Assembly (NCBI GenBank): GCA_030144725.1
Contig: JASKMD010000031.1
Location: 11,235,316-11,299,315, forward strand
Reading direction: 5' to 3'
Source: Haematococcus lacustris
Taxonomy: Eukaryota; Chlorophyta; Chlorophyceae; Chlamydomonadales; Haematococcaceae
DNA length: 64,000 nt
Below the pieces are notes generated by a model, which saw only the letters and a program-made list of their open reading frames with translations, was not told where the DNA came from and did not search any database. The translations under genes were made by a program, and so were the position numbers. Numbering within the stretch: position 1 is the stretch's first letter; every line of letters begins with the position of its first letter. Of this stretch, positions 1 to 12,213 are shown piece after piece.

Positions 1-471
1 CATTTGGCATGGGCAGCAAACATAGGCATCAGGGGCATGCAAGACCCAGTCTATGAGGGGGTCCCTGGTCAAGGGGTCACAACAGCAGAGTGCCCTGATA
101 GGTTAGGACCTAATTGGCCAGGTGATCAAGATATGCCTACAGCCAACAGTGGCTACCCATGTGCCAGAGCCATGGGCGTGCTTGCATGGAGAAGGCTCGG
201 CACATTCAGTATATGAAGCTGTGTCATCCGACAGCAATACCGACAAGTGAATGCTATGTAATCATGATTATCCCGCCCGCCCGCCCACCCGCCCATTGTC
301 ATGGTTTTGGTCCTGCGACCTCTCACTTGTAGGAGTTACCCATTACAACTGAGACGCTCACTGCGCGATACCCCATGCTGATAGTATGCCCCCTGGCCCG
401 CCCCCTTGCTGCCTGCCTGCCTGCATGCCACAGCCAGCAGCACCGCTTGAACCCACCTGAGCCGCGCCCAC

Positions 472-1470
472 CCGCTGCTCCAATTGTGCAAAGTTGGACT
501 CGATCACATCAACCTGCACACCGCAGCCAAAGTGATGGGCTTTCAGACACCAGCCGCCCCAGACTGCTGGTGGCCTTAGCAAGCCGCGCTTGCTGTCGCC
601 AACAACGATGCCCAGCAGCACCACCTGGCCAACTCAGCGGTGTCCACTAACAACACCATGCAATGTGTGATCTCATGCCCACATGCGGCACATGAGCCAA
701 CTAGCTCCTGTCATGCCAGCCCACGGCAGGTAGGACGGAGATGGCGGCCATGCCTCAGTTTCTACACCCTCTACTGGAACTCTTCTGGAACAATTAATAC
801 TGCAGATCAGAGAAATAAAAGTATCAATTATATAAAAAGTAGAGAATACACAACCTGCATCCTTGACCTGACCAGGCGGGCTGCAGGCTGAACGGACCTG
901 GATATAAATCTGCAAGTTGCTGACCAGGTGTGACATGTGATGCCGCAGCTGCAGCAACTCCACCAGCACAGACTCCCCAGAACCTGCACTATGGAAGCAC
1001 CATGCAGCAAACAGGCCACGTGGAGGGCCATGCGACGCATGCAGAGCCTGTGAATTCCACATGCTGCAGGCTGCATGCCATGCATGGGCATCCATGATTG
1101 CTTTTGCTCCTGTTCTGGGGGCAAGATGTATGTATATGACATGGCCATCATGTGGGCCACCATGATGGTTGTCGCATGGGAGGGATCTAGCCCACCATGC
1201 ACCAGTGGTTGTGTCAGTAACATGAGCACCCCTCCACACAATGTGTCAACCACATCTTCAGTTCAGGGTACGACATGGCGTGTCAAGCCAATGTAAGTGG
1301 TGATTCAAACAGCAACTGGTACAGCCTGTGCAGGTACAGTGCTGGGCTAGGTGCAGCAGGGTCCAGCAGGCTCAGGCCCTACCGAGCCCCAGCCGCACCT
1401 GCAGTGTGGCGCCCCGCCCCCTGCTGGCTGTAAGCTGTTCCTCTGCCAGCTCCCAGCTCACATAACATCT

Positions 1471-1505
<35 letters not shown>

Positions 1506-4500
1506 GACCCCCCCCACCCCATGTGCACCCTTAAGGAGCTGCAGCCAGGCCCAGGCTGGCCACAACGCATCATCTCACCCTTCGCACAGTCACGCATCAC
1601 GCACACCTCCCACCCCACCCAGCGAAGGCCTCAGCACCTTCCGCTCACCTTCCAGGCGCCTTCCAGCTTCAGTTGCACACGCTTGAGGCGCAGCAGGAAC
1701 TGGAAGAGGGCGTTGTACCTGCAGCCAGGAGCCTGGGAATGGGGGGGAGGGAGGGGGAGGGGGAGGGGGAGGGGGAGGGGGAGGGGGAGGGGGAGGGGGA
1801 GGGGGAGGGGGAGGGGGAGGGGGAGGGGGAGGGGGAGGGGGAGGGGGAGGGGGAGGGGGAGGGGGAGGGGGAGGGGGAGGGGGAGGGGGAGGGGGAGGGG
1901 GAGGGGGAGGGGGAGGGGGAGGGGGAGGGGGAGGGGGAGGGGGAGGGGGAGGGGGAGGGGGAGGGGGAGGGGGAGGGGGAGGGGGAGGGGGAGGGGGGAG
2001 GGGGAGGGGGAGGGGGAGGGGGAGGGGGAGGGGGAGGGGGAGGGGGAGGGGGAGGGGGAGGGGGAGGGGGAGGGGGAGGGGGAGGGGGAGGGGGAGGGGG
2101 AGGGGGAGGGGGAGGGGGAGGGGGAGGGGGAGGGGGAGGGGGAGGGGGAGGGGGAGGGGGAGGGGGAGGGGGAGGGGGAGGGGGAGGGGGAGGGGGAGGG
2201 GGAGGGGGAGGGGGAGGGGGAGGGGGAGGGGGAGGGGGAGGGGGAGGGGGAGGGGGAGGGGGAGGGGGGCTGAAGTACTATCATGGAACGGAGAGCAGCA
2301 GGCGGTAGCAGTGCAGTAGGTGGGCGTCAGGCCCCCTCTTCTTGAGGCTGCCTATGCAATCCTGTGACCTGCTGGTTTAAGGGAGTTCACTGGCCTGGCC
2401 ATGACGGGCGGGGTGATGAGCAGCCCCAGCGGCCATTCTGCACGGTAGTCTAGCCACAGCCCATCCCACCCGGGGTCGAACCTGGGCACAGCCGCGGCCA
2501 GCAGCTGCAAGCAGGGCAGCACACAGGAGGCAGCTCTGCTTCACCGCCTGACAGTCTGACCTCAGCCTCAGCCTCAGCCTGGCGAACACAGCCTGCACAC
2601 ACAGCTTGGTGAAGCCCAGGCAGGACAGCAGGGCCTGCAGGGCAGGGCCGGCCAGCGCTGACTCGTGTGTCAGGCTCTGCACCGTGGCGCTGCCAGGGCT
2701 GTCAGGCAGTAGTCATGCTCATGGTGAGGCGCAGGTTCAGGCACACACCAGGAGTCACAGAGGGGGCAGCAGCCTTAGCAAGCAGCAGGTGCTGGTGGAG
2801 GTGACTCACTCGGCTGCTGGGCGGCTGCAGCCCTTGGCTGGCTTCTGCTCCTGTTGCTGCAGTGCTGCCCTCTCCTGGGACGTGCGCCTGAGCGCCAGGC
2901 TCCTGATCTGGCGCCCAACGCAGGCGGAAGAGTGAAAAGAGTGAGTCATGCTGCGCAGTGGAGGCCTGGCACGCTTGCTGGAAGGCAGCGTTTACGTCAG
3001 CATCTGCCGTGTGCAGCCGGGGCGGCAACGCCAACAGCCTGCGACCCAGCGGAAGCATGGCACCCGCATGGGCGCATGGCACCCGCATGGGCGCATGGCA
3101 CCCGCATGGGCGCATGGCATCGCATGGAGACATGGCATGATGTTGGCCTAGAATGAGAATAGGAAATGTGTGAGAGAGAATGAGAGACCCTTTTGCTTAT
3201 GGCATTAAGCTGTGGAGGGTTTGCGTAGGAGTGATGACATGCAAGTGTGATTCTAGGAGGCTGCAAGTCGCCACCTAGCAGCAGCAGCAGCAGCAGCATG
3301 CAGGACAGTCGCTTCCACCCCTGGCACCCACGCAATGCCCGCAGCTGCCTGCAGCTTATGTTTGTCAGGGTTCAGGGTAGCAGTTCCAGGGGCTGGGCAG
3401 CAGGGGCGCAGGCAGCAGGGGCGCAGGCAGCAGGGGCGCAGGCAGCAGGGGCGCAGGCAGAAGCAGCGTAGCAGTTTCAGGTGCTGGGCATCAGGTGCTG
3501 GGCAGCAGGGACTGGGCAGCAGCAGGAGAGCAGGGGACTCACCCGCGGGCCTCCACGAGGAAGGCATGGAACAGCTCGCCCCGCGACATCAAGAAGTAGT
3601 CCTTGAAGGCCGCCAGGTGGCTCAGCAGGTCAGCCTGGATCGATCCGGGGGCAGGCAGGTGAGGGTGAGGGGGCAGGTGGGGGGCAGGCAGGCAAGTGAG
3701 GGGCAGGCAGGCAGGGAGGTACTAAGCAGGCATACAGGCTGCCCTGACAGCCTGGATGCCTGTAATGTTCCTGTCAGGCTTTTTCGCCCAGGCCCCTTTA
3801 CCATTTATTTTCGACCCCCCCTTTCCCAAGCCTGCCAAAGAGTCAAATGTGATTCACATGTGCCTCTCTTCCTCGAGAGGTGCTGGGTTTAAATCTGGCG
3901 GGGCACGGTCGCTGCACCCACCTGCACCACTACCAGGTGCCACAGCAAGGAGGCGGCCCGGCAGCGCAGTGCCTCAATGACCCGGCCAAACGCCACCCTG
4001 TCCCAGCTGGGCTGCATCTGAAGAGCGCGAAGAGCCTGTAGCCAGCAGCAGCAGCGACAGCGACGGCAGCGGCGGTAGCGGCGGCGGCATCATCATCAGC
4101 AGCAGCAGCCCCACCATTCCTCCTGCCCTGCCGTCAACAAGGCCCAGTGGCACTAGGGGCGCAGCACAGCAGTAGTGTCCAAGCTGAGTGGCCTGCGTGC
4201 CCAGGCTTGCTCCGCCAGCCACCTCTCACCCCTTGCTGCTGCCCATAGTTAGCTGCTCAGCCAACCAGCTTGCCAGTTCAGCACACAGCTCCAACAAGAT
4301 TGCCAGCTCAGCCCACAACTCCAATTGCTCACATTGCAGCCACCCTTATCCCTTGCTGCCAATGTCTATGGCTACACAGCCAACCAGTTTGCGTGAGCAC
4401 ACAGCTCCAAGGAGCAACAGCCAGGCCATGACATGTCATCGTCCCATGCCATGCGCCCCACATCATCCCTGGTCACACTTTGGCACCAGATGGCCTGCAG

Positions 4501-7500
4501 TGCTGCACAGGAGGGTGCCCTGCACCCACCCCTACCTGAGCCCCCTCCAGCGTTTCACTGTGAGTCAGCAGCTGGGCGCCTTGGTCGGCCCCGCCACTGC
4601 CTGCCCTCCGCTCCCCGGATGCAGTCAGGGGTGGCGGGCGGCCCCGCAGCAGGTCTGAGCCCCCTCCTCTGCTGGGGTTGTGGCGCAGCAGGAGGATGGA
4701 CTTGCCTATGAAGGCAATGGCCTCAGCCTGCTCCAGCGGGATGTGGGAGGGCAGGCGGGCCGGGAGCACCTGCGTGCAGCGGCAGCACAGGGCAAGGGGG
4801 CGTAGGGGAGGGGGCAGTACCTAGACAGAACCCTGGCCTGACCCCAACTGACAGGGGATGCGGTGACGTGCATGCCAGCAGTGTGGCCCCCAACACGGTG
4901 TTATCTTCCCATGCGTTGGAGCTGTGCCGGCCAGGGCTAGAAGAAGAAGAAGAAGAAGAAGAAGAGCAGCATGCCTGCATTCAACAGAGTGAAGGGGAGG
5001 AGCTACCGCCTGGGGCACGGCCTGCTTCCACTATTACCGGCCAGGCTCAGACAAATGACTTGGGCCCTGCTGTGTTGGAGTGGATGGTGGTGCTGGTGGA
5101 CCTGTAGCCAAGCCTGGCCTAGCCTTCCACAAACAGCCTTCATGACGCCCTGACACCGTTCATAGCTGAGAGCACAGCGCACATGGTGACTGCATGGCCT
5201 GTGCTAGTGCTTTGCATAACTCCACACAGACAAAACTCCACCCTTAGTGAGGGCCAAGGTGCTGGTGCTTTGTGGGATTGTAAAGAGATGAGACATCCAA
5301 CAGTGCGCAAGGCAAAGGTTGCAAGCTGCCGACGTCCATGACGCCTGCACAGGCCATCTGACATCATTTGGTCGCAGTGACTAGCAGGGGGCAATGCACA
5401 TGACGATGACATCAGAGGCTTGCTTGCTTGCTTGCTACCTTTTGACTGTCGTCGTGCTTGCTTGCTTGCTTGCTTGCTACCCTCTGCCTGTCCTCGTGCT
5501 TGCTTGCTTGCTACCCTCTGCCTGTCCTCGTGCTTGCTTGCTTGCTACCCTCTGCCTGTCCTCGTGCTTGCTTGCTGGCTTGCCTCACCTGGTAGCTAGT
5601 CTGCCAGTCAAAGCCATCTGTTGTGCTGCTGGCAGCTTGTGTCCCTGGTGTTGAACCTGAGGCTGAGGCCACAAAGAACTCAGCGTGTGGGTCCAGCATC
5701 ACCCCGTGGATCATCCTAGGGCAGCAGGCAGGGCAGGCAGGAGTGGGAGCGGCAGAGGCGGCCACACATGTCTAAGTGAGGGTTGCATACGCAGCAGGCA
5801 AGGCACCAAGCATGATCAAGCAAGCAAGAACGAGGGCAGGCAGGGGTTAGCTGTGTGGAGGTGGGAAGCCTGGCGAGCGACCCTAGTGCCAGCACAGAGC
5901 AGCCCTAGCTGGGCCCACAGCACCTTCACCTTGACTCCACACTGCCCACCTGGGCCCACAGCACCTTGCAGCTGCCACTGTCCTAGCCCCTTGCACCATG
6001 GACCTACCATGACGCCAGTTGCCTGAACAGGACCTGGTGGCAGTGCCAAAGCAGGCGCTGGGCACAGGCTGACCAGGCAGGGGCCCCACTGCGGGCAGCC
6101 TCCGCCACCAGCACCAGCAGCTGTGCCCCTCGGAGTGGCAGGCCCCCCTTCCCCTCCCCTGTCCCCCCTGCTGCTCCAGCCGCCCCGACCCCTGGCTGCA
6201 CAGATCCGTAGGCAAGGCTGGTGGGCAGGCTGAGGGGAAGCGCTTGCTCAAGGCTGGTTGAGCTGGCTGAGGGGTGCGGGGCGCCTCCTGCAGCACGGTA
6301 CGCTAGGAGGTGCAGGTGCGGCAGCAGCACCTGGGTGGTCAAACGTGCAGCAGATGGGGTTGTCTGGTGGGCGGGAAGTGAGCAAGAAGGAATGGGGGAC
6401 TATGCTTCTACCAACAGGGTGGCAGCAAGGGGTAAGGGTAGCACTGGGTGTAGCCCCTTGCTGCCCTCTCACAGGGCGGAAAGCAAGGAAACAAAAGCGA
6501 GGCCATGAGGAACTGATGAGCTGGAGCAGGTGTCACGAGACAAGGAGGGCTAGGACGGCAAAGCACGAGGAGGAGGAGGTGCAGGAGGTGCAGGAGGTAG
6601 AGGTGGACGGCAACGTGTGGCGGGTGCAGCGCGTCCCTGCGGCACCTGCCTTAGTCAGGGAGGGTAGCCGTCACCACACCCATTGGCTCCACCTCTCACT
6701 GACCGCAAACTCATGCAGGTGCATGGTGATGGCGGCCAGCACCAGGGGCGGCGCCTGGCCCGCTGCCGCTGCCTGCGCCTTGCGTTGTAGCTCCACCACA
6801 CACGCTACGTACACATCCAATGCCTCTGCAGCCATGCCAATGGTCACACTTTGTCAACACTGGGAGCAGTGACGTCACGTGAGTGGGGAGGCACATGCTC
6901 ACACACCTGGTGCATGCAGCTGAACCCATGCCATGCAACCCCATGCACAAGCCCCATGCCTCACACCTGTTAGGCCAGAGGCCAGAGCCCGGCGATACAA
7001 CGAGAAGGCAGGGGCAGCTGCCACCACGCCTGCAGCCTGCAGCCCCGCCCCGATACCCTGCCCATGCAGCACATTGTGGGGCTGGGGTGCCATGTCTGGG
7101 CTGAGTCCAGGTGGGCAGTGTGGAGTCAGCCATGCGGCGCCTGGTTGCTGAGCGTCCACAAAGGCCTGCACCGCCTTGTAGTGAAACCCGAGCTGCACCA
7201 GGCGCCCCAACACCTCCCTGCAGGCCAGGCTGTGCCACACTCAGGCTGCATGTGAAGTGTGATGTGGAGATGCATGCGCATGGCATGGTGAGCTTGTTGA
7301 GTTGCGCATGGGAGAAGGCTGCACAACCCAGAAGGATGCATAGGCTCTCCTGTTGCTGGAGTGGTGGAGCCCTAGCATACTGTTAGGCACATGATGGCAG
7401 GCTGGCGAGCTGCCAAGATCACCTGTCGCCAGCTTCCACCCAGCTCAGGTCCGGAGATACTGAAATGTGGCAATCGTCTGGGTGAGGCACGCCTTGGCAG

Positions 7501-7733
7501 GTATCCCCTTGGCTGCAGTGAGAGGGTGAAATTGGCTGGTCAGCCCTGCAGCATCGCTCGGCTTGAGCACAGGCTGCTGCTGCTGCTACTGCTGCTGCTC
7601 AATAGATCAGCACCAGGTTGGCTGGCGTGGGAACGTACCGGGCTCTGTAGCTGGCGCTGTCGACGAACACATCCCCCGTGAAGCCAACCAGTGCCAGGAG
7701 AAGCTCTTGAACCAGATTTGAATAAGCAAACAT
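472..7733 (-). CDS. TUBGCP4: gamma-tubulin complex component 4 (GCP4) homolog, partial at 3' end
   Basis: GCP4 belongs to the gamma-tubulin ring complex that nucleates microtubules at basal bodies and spindle poles. Exons read on the minus strand: 7639-7733, 6967-7217, 6704-6825, 6008-6330, 5589-5715, 4536-4769, 3934-4017, 3543-3634, 2810-3038, 2395-2504, 1649-1718, 1399-1449, 898-948, 472-513; phases agree throughout. Recognisable GCP4 blocks, in order: N-terminal [132 protein letters not shown]. The final GRIP2 part (roughly 100 residues) lies left of the window. A short exon between the first two may be missed, because family members have about ten more residues there. The intron at 2394-1719 starts with GC rather than GT and holds the large GGGGGA array. 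Family assignment is firm; the first exon junction is less so. Confidence 0.9.
1471..1503. repeat. (CAG)n microsatellite
   Basis: About eleven perfect CAG units in a GCP4 intron. Similar short triplet runs occur at 3280-3298 (CAG), 4939-4966 (GAA) and, imperfectly, 46015-46102 (GCT). Confidence 0.9.
1741..2269. repeat. (GGGGGA)n hexanucleotide array, about 530 bp
   Basis: Almost perfect GGGGGA repetition with one register shift near 1991-1998, lying inside a GCP4 intron (the non-template strand of the gene is C/T-rich). Long open frames over it (poly-GE, poly-GR, poly-G, poly-SP) are artefacts of the repeat. Confidence 0.98.
3058..3125. repeat. 19-bp minisatellite
   Basis: About three and a half copies of a unit containing CACCCGCATGGGCGCATGG, in a GCP4 intron upstream of the 2810-3038 exon. 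Confidence 0.85.
3395..3471. repeat. 15-bp minisatellite
   Basis: Four to five copies of GGGGCGCAGGCAGCA in the next GCP4 intron; degenerate GGCAGG-rich sequence follows at 3640-3720. Confidence 0.8.
5426..5582. repeat. about 33-bp minisatellite (CTTGC-rich)
   Basis: Four imperfect copies of a unit built from CTTGCTTGCTTGCTACC followed by CTCTGCCTGTCCTCGTG, next to the donor of the GCP4 exon ending at 5589. Confidence 0.85.
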
Positions 7734-8504
7734 ATCTGTGCAGCGTGCTGTGCTGTCAGGCACGCCGGTATCGGGGTAGAGCGCGCACATCGCCTTAGTC
7801 CAGTTGCATTAGCTGCGTGATTCAGTTTAATGATGGCAGGAGGTGAACAGAGCTGACACTCATTTGCGCACATGCTGTTCAAAATGAGTCGCGAGAAATA
7901 GCTCGGAGGGACCTGGCGCCGACGGGGGATCCGCAACAGGGGTGAGGGCTGTTGGGAAACTGACAGCAAAGCAGGTTGGGTTCAACGTGCAGCTCAATGC
8001 TGCCTCCATTACACGCCCACCTTGGCAGCTGCCATGCTTTCTCCAAGCCCGGTGGCTATGTTTGTGTGTGGCAATAGCAACTCTGTCGGTCCGCACGGGA
8101 GGGGTCCTGGGATGAAGTCAAGCTGGTTGGTCATGCCAGTCTTGCAGATCATCCCGGCACAGGCATGTTGCACAAGGCATCATACACTGCCCGTATCAGT
8201 GCTGCATCAGTGCTGCATTTGACGTGTGCCCCAGATGTGGGTCAAGCCCAACCCAACTGCTTTCCAGTGTACTTCGTTGCATTGCCCCGTACACTGTGTT
8301 CACAGTGTGTGTAGGATCCACATTGTCAAGTCCACATCGTTAAGTGGAGCATTTGCTCTCATCGCACCAGCTCAAGAGCAAAGGCGGCAAAGACTGGTAT
8401 GACATCGGACTAGCCAGCTAGGTGTCTTGGTTGCTTGTTTGCCAGGCTGTCAGCCTGGCAAGCGTCAAGCTGTTGGTCTTGACAAGGTCTTGACAAGAAG
8501 CCAG
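7734..8504. other. GCP4 5' flank without recognisable gene
   Basis: No exon-like open frames with supporting splice sites. This stretch must hold the GCP4 promoter. From about 8505 it passes into mobile-element debris (dispersed repeat E, then a Fanzor fragment). Confidence 0.5.
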
Positions 8505-8572
8505 TGATCTTAAGAGGGAACGTGGCACCTTGGATGGGGCTTGTAGTCGTCAAGGGTGCACTGATGAAGCTA
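8505..8572. repeat. dispersed repeat E, copy 1
   Basis: Shares a GGGCTTGTAGTCGTCAAGGG-type core with 17255-17325 and 44055-44130. On the minus strand the three copies give related peptides (VAPLLTTNPIPG at 44 kb, SAPLTTTSPIQG here), so it is probably part of an old coding mobile element. The family is unknown. Confidence 0.6.
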
Positions 8573-8574
8573 GC

Positions 8575-9010
8575 AGGCCTGCCGCAAGGTGGAGGAGAGG
8601 CCCAACAGCGGCTGCCTGGCAAGGTGGTGACAGTGGATGAGTTCCGCACCAGCTATGAACAGCCCCCAGCCCTGTGAGGCGGAGCTGGACCGCACCAAGC
8701 CCACCAGGCCTGCAGGCTGGAAGCCCCAGCCGGGTCAGGTGCAGCACCACTTGTTGCGGTCAGCCTCGAGCAAGCGGTTCAAGGCGCCAGTGCAGGGCCT
8801 CATGTGGTGCCCCAAGCTGGACCAGGCTATCCCTGGAGACCTTGGCGCATGATGAGTGGACAGGGACTGCAACGCAGCCCTTAACATCCAGCGGGCAGGG
8901 GAGAGCAAGTGGCGCCCACTTGAGCTGTGCAGGTGGCAAGACCAAGGAGCAGCTCCCAGCATTGGGCTTCAAGAAGCTGCGAGACCGAGCACCCAAGGCC
9001 CCAAGCCCAG
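8575..9010 (+). pseudogene. Fanzor-like nuclease fragment, family A copy 1
   Basis: Corresponds to the C-terminal part of the long copy at 28272-29596. It carries GTGGATGAGTTCCGCACCAG (the VDEFRTS motif with the RuvC-II Glu), then, after a frame-shifting deletion, the MNSPQPCEAELD and GLMWCP blocks and the VDRDCNAALNIQRAGESKW RuvC-III block. Two in-frame stops precede the last motif. The 5' part is missing: homology starts abruptly at about 8575, next to an unrelated repeat. It cannot encode an active nuclease as it stands. Confidence 0.8.
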
Positions 9011-9178
9011 CAGCCTGTAGCAAAGTAGCATGTGTGCACCAGGCAATGCTTATGCTGTTGCTTACATCAGAGCATGTGTTTCATGCCAACACCCATCGCA
9101 GTTCGGATTACAGATAATGCATCTCCTAGTAGTAGGGGAATAGGCGCTGCTAGCTGGTAGATGTAAGTGCGTAGGGAC
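9011..9178 (+). ncRNA. conserved 3' block of family A element, candidate guide-RNA region
   Basis: Immediately downstream of the family A C-terminus. Blocks such as TTACATCAGAGCATGTGTTT and GTAGGGGAATAGGCGCTGC recur at 13012-13256, and a related block follows the 28 kb and 34 kb copies on the minus strand. In TnpB/Fanzor elements the guide RNA comes from this position, overlapping the ORF 3' end and the element end. Expression as RNA is inferred, not shown. Confidence 0.4.
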
Positions 9179-9469
9179 TGACGAATATGGCGCTGTGATG
9201 AAGCTGTGATGGACCACCCATAGGCAGCACCCTATGTCGCAGGGGAGTTCTTTCTGGTCCCCCGTGCGTCAGATGTGTGATGTAGAGTTGCATGTACATG
9301 GCATGGTGAGCATGCTGGTGTGTGCATTTGGTGTGTCCAGTGGCTGCACAACCCACTGGATTGCTGAAATGCTCTGCATGCTTTGATAAGAGGCGTGATG
9401 AGGTGGGTGATCTGATGAGGTGCGTGATAATCATGAATATGGTCAGCTGACCAAGGGCCAGATGTGGCA

Positions 9470-10534
9470 GGCCCGTGGCTTGAACAACGCACGTCATGGC
9501 ACCCAGCGGTGGCTAGCACAGATCCAGCGCCACCTCCCTGGAGGCAAACCTGAAGCGCAGCACCGTCGCCCTGGCCATCTGGGATGCGGTGTGTGAGTTG
9601 TACCTGGGGTGAGTTGGCAAGGCAGCGGCTGAGCTGCACGGAGCCCAGGACTGGGCGCTGAAGCAGTACTTCACAAAGATGAGGGTGGATGGGTGGTTTA
9701 TGTATTGGGATGTGGTGGGTGGGCATGAAGTGAAAGATTAGTTGACTGTGCCATGCCTAACCTGGTGCGGCCATGTCAGCCACCATCTGTGTGCCTTGTG
9801 TGCATGGCTGGAGTTGAAGGAGGACATGGCGGAGGTGTCCATGGAGCGCCATGGGCGTGTCAAGCAGCTGGTGGTCTTCTTTGGAGCAGCTGGCATTGGC
9901 ACTGGGGGAGGCTGAGATGCTGATGCGGTGCTGCGAGCCTGCTGCAAGGTGGTGTGCAGGCCCAGGGGCACAAACCAGCGTCGGGGCAGGGTTGTGCTTG
10001 TGGATAACAGAGCCCAACTGGCATGCAGACTGGAAGCCCCCAGCAGGGCAGGTGGATCAGCCTGCTGTGTCCTGTGCAGCCTGGAGCCAGTGGCGTGACC
10101 AGCCAGTGTGGGGCCTCATGTGGTGCCCGGTGGTGGGCCCCCGCAACCTGCCACAGCCCCCATGCAGCAGTCAGGGAGCCACACAGCCAGCAGCCTCGGA
10201 GCCTGGGCCTAGCACTCCCCCGCCAGCCAAATGCAGCAGGCGCACGAAGGCTCAGCAAACAGCTGGGCCCACCCAGCCCACAAAGGGCAAAGGCAAGGGC
10301 AAGGCTGCTGAAACCAAGCCAGCACCACAGCCTGGCAGGTGGCTGGACAGGGACTGCAATGCAACGCTGAACATACAGCGCATTGGGGACAGCGGATGGC
10401 GCCCGCTGGAGCTGTGCTGGCGGTCGGACCAGGGAGCGCTGCTATTCAAGGGCATGAGCTTGGCTACAAGCAGCTGCGAGACAGCCCGCCTAAAGCCATC
10501 ACCAGCAGTGCGTGTAGTGCGTGCCCCCACTTGA
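9470..10534 (+). pseudogene. Fanzor-like nuclease remnant, family B copy 1
   Basis: Degenerate but long copy. Blocks visible in shifting frames: ARHGTQRW and VALAIWDAVCELYL (matching ARHNTQRW and VTLATWDAVWGEYL of family A), then, after an intron, MAEVSMERHGRVKQLVVFF, a stop within the GIGTGGG block, [15 protein letters not shown] sequence, and WLDRDCNATLNIQRIGDSGW (RuvC-III). The equivalent copy at 52.4 kb has a CAG acceptor before the LEKDMAEVS exon; here it is mutated to GAG. The RuvC-II Glu region is disrupted. It is a dead element. Confidence 0.8.
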
Positions 10535-10650
10535 GGTGTCATCAGCTTACAAGCAGTGCATGTTTGTCATGCTTACTCTAGGCTTTAGCCCTGTTACAGG
10601 GTTAGGTAGTAGTGTATGTGGAAGGTGCCCATGCCATGTGCATGGGAACA
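10535..10650 (+). other. 3' non-coding block of family B element
   Basis: Contains CAGTGCATGTTTGTCATGC, an AGGCTTTAGCCCTGTTACAGG segment and GTGGAAGG. The same series occurs at 17925-18025 behind a solo family B C-terminus. A candidate guide-RNA/element-end region by position. Confidence 0.45.
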
Positions 10651-12213
10651 TACCTTTCAGAAAACCACCCCTAGTGACCGTCAAGGTGCTGGTGGGGGCC
10701 GACACGGAATGCCCTGCATGCGTTGCTGGGTTGTGGTGTGGAATTGTGCCACGTTGCTAATACCATGATGTTCACACCAAGTCCCACATGGGGCTAGTAG
10801 CTCGACTGGGGCACTGACCTGTGCTCCACACCCTTGGCCTGTTGGCACATTGGCGCAAGGGGGTGAAGGGGTTTCACATGGGGGTGTAGACAGGGTGAAC
10901 ACACGTGTGGAGGGGCCTAGTTAACACAGTCAAACAAGACTCAGCAGTGAATGGCAAGCAGCTAATTCATCCGGCATAGTTAACACAGGCCCCAGTTGCA
11001 GGGGTGTATGTGCTGGTGGTTGCATCAAGAATAGCAATGGTTGATTAAAGCCGAGAACCACAAATCAGCTGGGGCAACCTGGCACGGCACAAACTCTCAG
11101 CATCAGTCGGTGCAGCCCTGATCTATACTCCCTGGGCCACCCAGAGGAAGCTATGGACTCGCTCAGCATGGTAATCATGCTCTCATGCATATGGGTATTG
11201 ATGCAAGTCAAATGGTGCTGAGGTGCATTCACCCCACATGCCACTGGCAGCATTGCCATTGTGTACCACCAGATGCTTGCATTGCCTTGCATTGACCCCG
11301 TCACAGTAAAGAGCCCAGGCTGTGATGGCTGCTATGTTGGACATCTAGCAAACTATGGTGGCAGCTACTAGGTGCACTGCTGCTATGTGCGACATGATGT
11401 TGAAAGTGTTACGTGCTCCCACAAACACGGGAATATCATGCGCATTATAGTCGCTCAAACATTCGTGTACAGTGTCATATGCAGTGTCGTACGCAGTGTC
11501 GTATGCATAGGAGCACACCCGAGTAGTCGTATACTAGCAAAGCATGAGCCAAGACGCGCCCCTCCCTGCTGCAGCTGCATCAGCCCCAGCAGCCGCTGCG
11601 AGTACTCAGCAAGGTCCGTGTACAGGCTGTCCTGGCTGTCCGTGTACAACCTACCAACGTTTGTGTGTGGGATTGGTGCCGTGATTGCTAAATATCCGCG
11701 CCTTGTGCTCATTAGGCATTGCAGAGGGGCTCATGAGCTTCTTCTATGGGTCGGTTATTGCAAGCGCCGTGCAAGCGACCACGTGCAATGCAAAAGGCTG
11801 ATAACTCAAGGCGGGTATGCAGAAGGCTGGTAAATACTTTCTGCAGGCCATATTTCCGAGTCATTGCTCCAATGCCAAAGGTTGTCCTGAGGCGCTCTGC
11901 CCAGGTAAACGTGATGCATCCATGCAGCTCGAGTAAGCGACACCACTGCAGATGGTGAATGCATATGGTATACAAAGCGTCATCACCATTGTCAAGCTAA
12001 CCTCTGCAGGCCGCCTCAAGCAAGGTGGATCCCAGGCTGGTAGCCTACAAGCAAAGCACAGAGAGCAGCGAACATTTCCTCACCGCACTGAAGCACAATG
12101 TCGGTGAGTCAGTCCATGTTGAAAAGTAAGCAGGTGCGTTATGAGCCAAGTTGCCTAGGCTCTCCTGTTGCTGGATTGTTGTGATTGCCGGAGTGGACAC
12201 TGCTTGTATGCAG
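10651..12213. other. repeat-rich intergenic stretch
   Basis: Holds copy 1 of a roughly 240-bp dispersed repeat (11089-11325) and otherwise no gene I can support. Upstream exons of the membrane-protein gene that is readable from 12214 may lie in 11.5-12.2 kb, but I could not place them. Confidence 0.4.
11089..11325. repeat. dispersed repeat F, copy 1
   Basis: About 90 percent similar by eye to 13945-14191 in the same orientation; both contain GTCAAATGGTGCTGAGGTGC and GCATTGCCATTGTGTACCAC. The second copy lies in an intron of the membrane-protein gene. No coding capacity recognised. Confidence 0.8.

Noticed and set aside
1521..2308. Long open frames (poly-GR/GE, poly-SP/LP, poly-G) over the GGGGGA array
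   Set aside because: Any frame over a perfect hexanucleotide is open; the array lies in a GCP4 intron and has no splice or domain support.
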